From Candidatus Peregrinibacteria bacterium (GTDB taxonomy: Bacteria; Patescibacteriota; Gracilibacteria; UBA1369; LOWO2-01-FULL-3), in contig JAPLYN010000005.1 of the NCBI GenBank assembly GCA_026395515.1, positions 423,521-487,520 on the forward strand: 64,000 nucleotides of DNA, in the 5' to 3' direction. Position numbers and translations under genes: made by a program. The notes beneath the pieces are model-generated. The model did not search any database, was not told where the DNA came from, and saw nothing but the letters and a program-made list of their open reading frames with translations. Shown piece by piece: positions 52,462 to 59,266 of this stretch; position 1 is the first letter of the stretch; every line of letters begins with the position of its first letter.

Positions 52462-52522
52462 CTTTAATCTAACGATTCAAACTTCTGTCAACAAGGTTAG
52501 TCCAAAAACACTTCCTCCTACA

Positions 52523-52551
52523 TTGATTTGGAAGGCATTTTTTGGTATACT
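52523..52551 (+). promoter_or_regulatory. Promoter of the TPR protein gene
   Basis: TTGATT (52523-52528), a 17-nt spacer, TATACT (52546-52551) with TGG before it. An A-rich ~45-nt leader without SD follows. Confidence 0.65.
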
Positions 52552-52602
52552 ACCTAGATACGAAAAGTAGAAAACAAAAAAACAAAAATAAAAACAAACC
52601 AT

Positions 52603-53211
52603 ATGCAAGACCAGAAAATCTCCCACCCTCTAATCGAAGAGGCGGACAAAAAGAAGAATGAAGGAAAACACGTAGAAGCTATCGCCTTATGCGAAAGAGT
52701 TCTTTCTAGTGACCTTGATTGCGTAGAAGCTTATGAAGAAATTGGTGACAATTATCTCAGTCTTCGCAAATACGACAGAGCTGAAAAGGCTCTAAAGCAA
52801 GCACTAAAATTCAATAAAAATAGTGCTAACGCTAACTATCTTCTTGGATTTGTTTATTCTTGCACAGGAAATTGGCCTGGTTCAGTAGAACTTTTAGAAA
52901 AAGCTGACCTAGCATATCCTAATCATCCAGAAATTCTTCGCTGCTTAGGATGGAGTATGTACCATTCAGGACAACAGAAAAGAGGTATCATTCTTTTAGA
53001 AAGAGCTCTTTATCTTGCTCCAAATGATCCTTTAATTTTGAACGACCTTGGAGTTTGCCATTTGAATGACAAACAATTCGACAGAGCTGCTCTTTTATTC
53101 AAGAAAACTCTCCAAATTGAACCTGATAATCAGAAAGCTAAGGAATGCCTTAACGCTGTCAGATTCTTCCAAAGAGAATACGAGAAATTGAGAAACAGCA
53201 AAAATGCTTAG
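52603..53211 (+). CDS. Tetratricopeptide repeat protein
   Basis: A 202-residue soluble protein made almost entirely of TPR units (about five): DLDCVEAYEEIGDNYLSLRKYDRAEKAL, NANYLLGFVYSCTGNWPGSVELL, HPEILRCLGWSMYHSGQQKRG, DPLILNDLGVCHLNDKQFDRAALLF. TPRs mediate protein contacts; the partner is unknown. It is monocistronic and followed by the structured element at 53231. Confidence 0.85.
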   Translation: MQDQKISHPLIEEADKKKNEGKHVEAIALCERVLSSDLDCVEAYEEIGDNYLSLRKYDRAEKALKQALKFNKNSANANYLLGFVYSCTGNWPGSVELLEKADLAYPNHPEILRCLGWSMYHSGQQKRGIILLERALYLAPNDPLILNDLGVCHLNDKQFDRAALLFKKTLQIEPDNQKAKECLNAVRFFQREYEKLRNSKNA

Positions 53212-53230
53212 AGTTAAATAATATTTCAAT

Positions 53231-53300
53231 AAAAGGTCTCCCCAAACGGAGGCCTTGGCTAAGGCATAGTGCCGCTGGGAGTCAGCGACCTTTTTATTTG
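53231..53300 (+). ncRNA. Candidate cloverleaf-like structured RNA element / complex terminator
   Basis: AAAAGGTC (53231-53238) pairs with GACCTTTT (53287-53294) and encloses three hairpins: TCC/GGA (53239-53250), GCCTT-GGCT-AAGGC (53252-53265) and GCTG-GGAGT-CAGC (53274-53286). A T-rich tract follows directly. It may simply terminate the TPR gene, but a four-way junction is more elaborate than any other terminator here. It matches no RNA family I recognise. Confidence 0.45.
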
Positions 53301-53326
53301 AATAAATTCAGGAAAAGCGCCACAAT
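53298..53326 (+). promoter_or_regulatory. Promoter of the 126-residue hypothetical gene
   Basis: TTGAAT (53298-53303), a 17-nt spacer, CACAAT (53321-53326), 6 nt before the ATG, so the transcript is probably leaderless. Confidence 0.5.
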
Positions 53327-53332
53327 ACAACC

Positions 53333-53713
53333 ATGGACAAAAAAGTAATTATCGGAGGTTTGACCGTCTTAGGAATTATTATTTTAATTCTTCTTGGCCT
53401 CAAAAGCTGCAACCCTCGCACCAAAGTAATCAGCTCCGACGCCGAAGAATATTCTGCTTTTATTAATGCAAATATTGAGTTCACTTGCATGGTGATGAAA
53501 GATACTACTTTAGCTGCAAATACTCCTGAAAACCACAAAAAACTCGACGACATTTATGCTAAATATAAGCTTCCAGTAGCTAATAATGAGCAAATGCTCG
53601 GCATTCTCAATAAATACTCCGACGATGCTGGCGTTGCCACTATCATTCAACAAAATACCGAGAACTGCCTAAAAGGCGGCAGTCCAATTTTCTATCAAGC
53701 AGCAGCGAAATAA
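53333..53713 (+). CDS. Hypothetical membrane-anchored protein
   Basis: A 126-residue protein with one N-terminal membrane helix (about 5-23, VIIGGLTVLGIIILILLGLK), then a soluble, mostly helical domain with two Cys in the mature part (FTCMVM, ENCLKG). I do not recognise the family. It probably faces the outside of the cell. Confidence 0.6.
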   Translation: MDKKVIIGGLTVLGIIILILLGLKSCNPRTKVISSDAEEYSAFINANIEFTCMVMKDTTLAANTPENHKKLDDIYAKYKLPVANNEQMLGILNKYSDDAGVATIIQQNTENCLKGGSPIFYQAAAK

Positions 53714-53792
53714 AACCGCCAATTCACTTTTTTAACACAAAAAACACTCCCCGCAATTGCAAGTTAAAAAATTTCGACTATAAAGTAAAACT

Positions 53793-54719
53793 ATGCAGAA
53801 GAAACTTATCGAATGTATTCCAAATTTCAGTGAAGGTCGCGACCCGAAAAAAATTAAAAAAATTCAGGACGCAATCAGTCATGTAAAAGGAATCCACATC
53901 TTGAATTATACTAGCGATACAGATCACAATCGTACTGTCATCACTTTTGTCGGCGAACCGAAAGAAGTCTACAAAGCTGCTTACGAAGCCGTAAAAACTG
54001 CAGCTAAAATCATCAATCTCAACGATCATATTGGCGTACATCCACGCATTGGAGCTACCGATGTTCTTCCCTTTGTACCACTACAAAACACAAACGTTAA
54101 AGAATGTGTAGAACTAGCCAAAAAACTTAGCGCCCAAATCGGTAAAGAATTAAAAATCCCAGTCTATCTTTACGAAAAAGCTGCTACTCGCCCAGAACGT
54201 GAAAACCTCAGCGACATCCGCAATGTTGGTTACGAAAAACTCAAAGAAGAAATTGGCACCAATCCAGAAAGAAAACCTGACTATGGACCTGAAAAACTCA
54301 CTACTGCTGGAGCTATAGCCATCGGTGTTCGAGAAATTCTCATCGCCTACAATGTAAATCTCAACACAAACGACATCTTCCTCGCTCGCGATATAGCTAG
54401 AACAATTCGTCAAAGCAATGGCGGACTCTCATACGTAAAAGCGCTAGGACTTGAGCTCGCAGACCGCGGAATTGTTCAAGTTTCCATGAATCTCACAAAC
54501 TACAAAGAAACTAGCGTCAAAACTGTCTACGATCTAATTAAAAAAGAAGCTAAAAAAGAAGGCGTAGAAATTCTCGAAAGTGAAGTCATCGGCCTAATTC
54601 CACAAAAACCTCTCACTGAATGTGGTAGTGACTACAAAAAATACCTCAAACTAAACTCCCAATTCAAAGAAAGCCAAATCCTAGAAGTCGCCCTCAAGCA
54701 AGCCTCCACTAAAAAATAA
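53793..54719 (+). CDS. ftcD: Glutamate formimidoyltransferase (FtcD N-terminal type)
   Basis: A 308-residue protein with the formiminotransferase fold: ECIPNFSEGRDPKKI, SDTDHNRTVITFVG, HIGVHPRIGATDVLPFVPL, VYLYEKAATRPERENLSDIR, then KALGLELADRGIVQVSMNLTNYKETSV. It transfers a formimino group to tetrahydrofolate. The cyclodeaminase domain of fused FtcD is absent. A TTGCAA-N16-TATAAA promoter ends 8 nt before the ATG. The first copy of a 27-bp direct repeat starts inside its stop codon. Confidence 0.92.
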   Translation: MQKKLIECIPNFSEGRDPKKIKKIQDAISHVKGIHILNYTSDTDHNRTVITFVGEPKEVYKAAYEAVKTAAKIINLNDHIGVHPRIGATDVLPFVPLQNTNVKECVELAKKLSAQIGKELKIPVYLYEKAATRPERENLSDIRNVGYEKLKEEIGTNPERKPDYGPEKLTTAGAIAIGVREILIAYNVNLNTNDIFLARDIARTIRQSNGGLSYVKALGLELADRGIVQVSMNLTNYKETSVKTVYDLIKKEAKKEGVEILESEVIGLIPQKPLTECGSDYKKYLKLNSQFKESQILEVALKQASTKK

Positions 54720-54744
54720 GCTCCAGATTGCATTTTTCCGCATA
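54718..54744 (+). repeat. 27-bp direct repeat, copy 1
   Basis: The 27 bases starting AAGCTCCAGATTGC and ending CCGCATA are identical to 56510-56536. The two copies bracket one gene of unknown function. Confidence 0.9.
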
Positions 54745-54750
54745 AAGCCA

Positions 54751-54779
54751 TTCAAAACCGCCATTAAATATGGTATAAT
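54751..54779 (+). promoter_or_regulatory. Promoter of the 573-residue unknown gene
   Basis: A weak TTCAAA (54751-54756), a 17-nt spacer, TATAAT (54774-54779) with TGG before it. The -10 ends 6 nt before the ATG, so the mRNA is probably leaderless. Confidence 0.6.
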
Positions 54780-54785
54780 TTACCA

Positions 54786-56507
54786 ATGGCAAAAGAACCT
54801 ACAAAAACAAAAAAAGAACCAGGAGAAATAGACGAATTAGAACTAAAATCTCCCCTTCCACCAGAATCAGCACCTCAAGCTGTTGATGCTTCAGCAGCGC
54901 CAATCGCAGACATAATTTCCACTACAACTGCCGAAGCCACAAAAGAAGAATTAGATCTCAAAGCAGTCAGGGATTCAGTAGAAAATTACAGTGGTGAAGG
55001 TTTCTCCGAAAGAGCCCAAGAAAAAGCAGAATTAACAGAATATCTCCAAAGACTAGGCAAAGACAAAGGTCGCTATTTTGGCAATATAGTACATCAAGGA
55101 GTAAGAGATCATTTCGGTAAAGATGATCATATGAGCGGACTAGGACAATATGCAGCAGAAATAAACGCGCTAATAAATGATGATGCCATAAAAAGCAGAT
55201 TATGTCGCCAAAAAAACGACCCGGAATACATAGCAACAGTGAAATTAGCCGTACAAAAATTAATGGAAGAAAAAAATCTTTCAGAAGAAGAAGCTTTTCA
55301 ATATTTTGCCGAGACACAATTATCCCTCAATGAAGATGGCCATCAAGGAATTACAGATGGTTTAGCGGTACATTTTAGTTCAAATAGTATTTTGAATGTA
55401 TTTTATGGAGCCGAAACGGACAATGAAGCCTTTTTAATTGTTCCAGAAAACATTGCCCTCACAGGAAGACAATACTGGTCTAGAGCCGTTGATACAGCCT
55501 ATAGCAGAGATACTATGTACAATGATGTTTATATTTGGCCGGAACACGGCGAAGAAAACGGAATTTCTCTTAATGGAAGTCTTATTTTTGTACCAAGAGA
55601 TAACGAAATAGATGAACAAAATGGCTCCCAATACGAAATTGAAAATGGAAAAGTAGTAGTAGATATAGATAAAATTGAAAAATTCTATAAAGCAATCAGT
55701 AAATTAGACAAAAGCGACTATCAAAATTACCGTAAAGAAGTAATAAAAGTCGGTAAAGCTCTAGGGTTTGATGAAAAAAAAGTAGATGAACTATCTACTC
55801 AATATTATGGAAGCCCTGAGGTAGCAGAAGAAAAAGAAAAATTAGAATCAATATTCGAAGGAGAAGAGTTGGAAGAAATTAAAAAGTATATCAAAGCTGT
55901 GCTGCTAGTAGATTCTAAATATTCAGATATCGGAATAGCCTTAACATACTTTTCAGAACTAGAAGAGCTAAAAGAAAGCTATAGACCTTTGCAAAAAGAA
56001 AGACTAATTAGAGCCGGATTCAATACTGATATTCTTGATGAAATATTTGCTGATCCAGTAAAAAAATCCGCAATACAAAAATTCGTAGATAAATACGCAG
56101 AAAATTATTCATACTTAGCAAAAAACAGTCATGGATTTTTCTACAAATCAGCCACCAAATCAGTTGCAGCAAAAAAATATTATGAAAAATTAATTCTTGC
56201 CGAATTCAAAGACGTCAAAATAAGAGAAATAAAATCAGCCACTCAAGACATTGTGGAATATAGAGGCCATGATCAGAATGGAAAAGAAAAAGTGCTAAGA
56301 GTAGTCTATTATACAAACACAGATCCAAACCGGGCCGTTAGAAAATTTTATCAAGATTTAGGAATACAATTTGATGATAGAGTTATAGACGACACATCTG
56401 ACGAAGCCGACAAAGCTACGCGAGACACAAAGCGCACAACTTTCGAAGATGTTAAGTACAGATATGACTACAAACAACTTCGAACCAATGTTCTCAACCA
56501 ATTTTAA
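54786..56507 (+). CDS. Hypothetical protein flanked by 27-bp direct repeats
   Basis: A 573-residue, highly charged, soluble protein. The first ~60 residues are low-complexity (Pro/Glu/Lys/Ala). The rest is mostly helical (YIATVKLAVQKLMEEKNLSE; EELEEIKKYIKAVLLVDSKY), with a beta-rich part near residues 195-280 (FYGAETDNEAFLIVPENIAL; SLIFVPRDNEI). There is no signal peptide, membrane helix or known motif. It sits between ftcD and rnpB, bracketed by identical repeats that suggest insertion as a unit. Lys/Glu-rich codons give it a higher A content than neighbours. Confidence 0.65.
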   Translation: MAKEPTKTKKEPGEIDELELKSPLPPESAPQAVDASAAPIADIISTTTAEATKEELDLKAVRDSVENYSGEGFSERAQEKAELTEYLQRLGKDKGRYFGNIVHQGVRDHFGKDDHMSGLGQYAAEINALINDDAIKSRLCRQKNDPEYIATVKLAVQKLMEEKNLSEEEAFQYFAETQLSLNEDGHQGITDGLAVHFSSNSILNVFYGAETDNEAFLIVPENIALTGRQYWSRAVDTAYSRDTMYNDVYIWPEHGEENGISLNGSLIFVPRDNEIDEQNGSQYEIENGKVVVDIDKIEKFYKAISKLDKSDYQNYRKEVIKVGKALGFDEKKVDELSTQYYGSPEVAEEKEKLESIFEGEELEEIKKYIKAVLLVDSKYSDIGIALTYFSELEELKESYRPLQKERLIRAGFNTDILDEIFADPVKKSAIQKFVDKYAENYSYLAKNSHGFFYKSATKSVAAKKYYEKLILAEFKDVKIREIKSATQDIVEYRGHDQNGKEKVLRVVYYTNTDPNRAVRKFYQDLGIQFDDRVIDDTSDEADKATRDTKRTTFEDVKYRYDYKQLRTNVLNQF

Positions 56508-56509
56508 TC

Positions 56510-56536
56510 AAGCTCCAGATTGCATTTTTCCGCATA
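56510..56536 (+). repeat. 27-bp direct repeat, copy 2
   Basis: Identical to 54718-54744. This copy supplies the -35 region of the RNase P RNA promoter. Confidence 0.9.
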
Positions 56537-56547
56537 TGTATTATAAT
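56520..56547 (+). promoter_or_regulatory. Promoter of rnpB
   Basis: TTGCAT (56520-56525), a 16-nt spacer, TATAAT (56542-56547), 6 nt before the first base of the P1 helix of RNase P RNA. Confidence 0.7.
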
Positions 56548-56553
56548 AACTCC

Positions 56554-57021
56554 GCTCTTAAATGAGTTGGAGTGATCACTTTGATTCGGCAAAATTCGGC
56601 GCAAGCCAGACAAGTCATTATCAGAGAGGAAAGTCCGAACACCAAGGGAAATCGTAGCCGCTAACAGCGCGCCACAAAGGCCATAATTCGCAAGAATAAA
56701 ACCTTTGAGGGAAAGTGCCACAGAGACAATACTAACCCAACCGCAAGGAAGGGCAAAAGGTGAAAAGTCCGTTTAAGGCGGAAGGCTACAAGGAATTGCT
56801 AGCAGTTGGTAAACCCTACGAGGTGCAAGGTAAGATGGAAAAGTCTTCGTTCTCCCAAATGAATGAAACTTTCTCACCGCAACGAGTTGTAAACGTGGTT
56901 CCAAAGTCTGAAAGGACGATAAAGAATCTCCAAACAGCCAACAGATAGATGATCACATCCGCTCCGGCCTCACGGCCTGATCGTGAAACAAAATTCGGCT
57001 TATGAAGATTCATTTAAGAGC
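56554..57021 (+). ncRNA. rnpB: RNase P RNA (bacterial type)
   Basis: The catalytic RNA of RNase P, ~468 nt. The ends pair perfectly over 12 bp: GCTCTTAAATGA (56554-56565) with TCATTTAAGAGC (57010-57021), giving P1. P2 is likely GTGATCA (56572-56578) with TGATCAC (56950-56956). Conserved regions are clear: GAGAGGAAAGTCCGAAC (CR-I, 56624-56640), GGGAAAGTGCCACAGAGAC (56709-56727), and the 3' CR-V AAATTCGGCTTATG (56991-57004). It is longer than the usual 350-400 nt, so extra helices are expected. No protein ORF inside it is credible. Confidence 0.95.
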
Positions 57022-57042
57022 TTCAAAAACATAAATAGCCTC

Positions 57043-58482
57043 ATGAAGCGTTTCGAAATATCCTTCGGTCTCCTAAAAATCCCAACAGATTTTCTGATGA
57101 CCGTGCTCGCCTTCATGGTTGCCTACAAACTTCGTCTTATCACTGAACCAATCGAGGGTTTTTCTAAAGCCATCGATTTTTCCGTATTACCTACTCTCGC
57201 TCAATACTTTCTTTTCAGCTTAAAAGCCGCTGTAGCCCTCATCATAGTCTTCGGTCTCGGCCACATGTACACTTTGAAAACCACTTCTAAATTTACTACA
57301 GAAATCAGAAAAAATATTATCCTCTGTATAATCTGGGCCACATTAATTATCTCCTATTTTTTCTTTGCCAGAATGTTCCCATTCTCCAGATTAGCCATGG
57401 CTTACAGCTGGGGCCTCACACTACTTTTTACAATATTTGGTCGCGCCATTATCCGCTTCATTCAAAAAGGTTTTCTCCATATGGGAGTAGGTCAATGCCG
57501 TCTAATTTTTATTGGAAACAACAGCATCACTCAAGAGATTGCAATGAGTCTCAGCAAAAATCCAAGCTATAAAATAATGGGTCTTATTGGAAATAAAACC
57601 CCAGAAGGAAATATAAAGTGTCTTGGCAATATGTCCGATCTCGAAACTATTCTCAAAAGAAATAAAGTCGACGAAATTATTCAAACTAAATCAGATATCA
57701 ATGAAGCTCAGGATCAAAAAATCCTAGAATTTTGCGAACTAAACCAAATCGATTATCGCTTTATTCCTGATCTACTAGAGGTTCGTCGCACAAATATTAA
57801 CGTAGAAACTATCAGCGGAATTCCTATCATCAGCTTAAAACCAACACCACTAGACGGTTGGGGTAAAGTCGCAAAAAGACTTCTCGATATTATTGGTGCC
57901 ACTTTCGGCCTCATCATTCTTTCTCCAATTTTTCTTATTACAGCAATTGCCATCAAGCTAGATTCAAAAGGACCAATCATCTTCAGAAAACTCGAAGATG
58001 GCTCCCCTGCGCGTCGCGTAGGACAAAAGGAAAGGCTTTTCACCTGCTACAAATTCCGCTCAATGTTTAAAGATACTCATCACTTGCGCTATGGAGAATT
58101 GGCAAAAAAGAATCTCCGCAAAGATGGACCTCTAATGAAAATCGCTGATGACCCTCGCGTCACCAAAGTAGGAAAATTTATTCGCCGTTATTCTATCGAT
58201 GAATTACCACAGCTTTGGAATGTCTTAATCGGCAACATGAGTCTCGTCGGTCCTAGACCTCACCTTCCTGAAGAAGTAGCCAAATATCAAAAACAACACC
58301 ACTTCGTTTTCAACATCAAACCAGGCTTAACCGGTATTTCCCAAATAAGTGGCCGTTCCGATCTCAGCTTTGATGAAGAAGCCAAGCTCGACCGTTTCTA
58401 CATTGAGAACTGGTCTATCTTGAGCGACCTCAAAATCATCCTAGGAACACTAGGCGTGATTGCGAAGGGATATAAAGAATAA
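57043..58482 (+). CDS. Polyprenyl glycosylphosphotransferase (exopolysaccharide-type sugar transferase)
   Basis: A 479-residue enzyme of the WcaJ/WbaP/CapM type. Four membrane helices in the first ~150 residues precede a Rossmann-like CoA-binding-type domain (CRLIFIGNNSITQEIAMSL). The catalytic sugar-transferase domain follows one more membrane helix (KRLLDIIGATFGLIILSPIFL), with FRSMFKD, IRRYSIDELPQLWNVLIG, GPRPHLP and PGLTGISQISGRSDL. It transfers a sugar-1-phosphate to undecaprenyl phosphate to start glycan synthesis. I chose ATG 57043, as the longer frame overlaps the 3' part of RNase P RNA. Confidence 0.92.
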   Translation: MKRFEISFGLLKIPTDFLMTVLAFMVAYKLRLITEPIEGFSKAIDFSVLPTLAQYFLFSLKAAVALIIVFGLGHMYTLKTTSKFTTEIRKNIILCIIWATLIISYFFFARMFPFSRLAMAYSWGLTLLFTIFGRAIIRFIQKGFLHMGVGQCRLIFIGNNSITQEIAMSLSKNPSYKIMGLIGNKTPEGNIKCLGNMSDLETILKRNKVDEIIQTKSDINEAQDQKILEFCELNQIDYRFIPDLLEVRRTNINVETISGIPIISLKPTPLDGWGKVAKRLLDIIGATFGLIILSPIFLITAIAIKLDSKGPIIFRKLEDGSPARRVGQKERLFTCYKFRSMFKDTHHLRYGELAKKNLRKDGPLMKIADDPRVTKVGKFIRRYSIDELPQLWNVLIGNMSLVGPRPHLPEEVAKYQKQHHFVFNIKPGLTGISQISGRSDLSFDEEAKLDRFYIENWSILSDLKIILGTLGVIAKGYKE

Positions 58483-59133
58483 TTATCTTCCTCTCCAGGC
58501 AGTATAACCTCCAACATCAACAAATTCAACAGCCCCAACGTCTGGCTGTTGTTCCTGATAATCAGGTCTTACGACTCTAGCAGCAGCAGCTGTAGCTCTT
58601 CTATCAAGAATAACCTCCAATCCATCTACAGGCTTCTTAGTTCTTCTAGCCTCACGTTCTTGAAAATCAGCAAAAGTTTTAACTGTTTTTGGAATATGTA
58701 GAGAATTTTTAGTTTGTCTAAAGTGATCTTTACCAACAACATGAAAAGTATCTGGAATTCTAAGACCAGCATCAGCAACACTTGTATCAACAAGCATATC
58801 TGCACCTTTCACAAAACCCTGCTCTCTCAACTGCAATGCATCAACATCTAATAAATCATTAGAAACACCAAAAACTCTAGTTCTCACTCCTTCATGACAC
58901 AAATGCTGTTCATCAAAATCAGTTGGTGAAACATAACCTAAATCAGATAAATGATCAGCAGCACTAGCCGCTTCTAATTGAACATCATCTTCAACTAAAT
59001 CACTCACTTCATCCATATCATCTAAATCCGCATCAACACCATAATTTTTTGTACTTCTAAAGCTTGGATGAACATAAACACCCTTGTGCAATCCAGGCGC
59101 TTGTATCCTTTCTCCTTTGTTTCCATTTTCCAT
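58483..59133 (-). CDS. Hypothetical protein
   Basis: A 216-residue soluble, acidic protein that I do not recognise. I place the start at the ATG at 59131-59133; the longer frame to 59295 overlaps the secA start on the other strand and its first ~54 residues look non-coding. The N-terminal third has an Asp/Glu cluster (DADLDDMDEVSDLVEDDVQLE). The C-terminal part is basic, then Val-rich with a Gly/Arg tail (VGGYTAWRGR). It is convergent with the sugar transferase gene. Confidence 0.55.
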   Translation of the reverse strand: MENGNKGERIQAPGLHKGVYVHPSFRSTKNYGVDADLDDMDEVSDLVEDDVQLEAASAADHLSDLGYVSPTDFDEQHLCHEGVRTRVFGVSNDLLDVDALQLREQGFVKGADMLVDTSVADAGLRIPDTFHVVGKDHFRQTKNSLHIPKTVKTFADFQEREARRTKKPVDGLEVILDRRATAAAARVVRPDYQEQQPDVGAVEFVDVGGYTAWRGR

Positions 59134-59266
59134 ACAAATTTTTTTTATAAAACTACGGTCGCTGATTCTAACAACTTTTGAACATATGTCAATGCTAAAC
59201 CTCCTCTTCTTCTCTAAAAAGTGATAAAATCTCACCACGATAAAAAATTTCCGAACAACCCCAAAA
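59134..59266. promoter_or_regulatory. Divergent intergenic region upstream of secA
   Basis: A 133-bp AT-rich region between divergent genes. On the plus strand a GATAAAAT (about 59222-59229) is a plausible -10 for secA; no good -35 or operator is seen. Confidence 0.35.

Noticed and set aside
56760-56948. ORFs on both strands inside the RNase P RNA region
   Set aside because: They lie within conserved RNase P RNA segments, have no promoter or family-like sequence, and are a by-product of the structured RNA.
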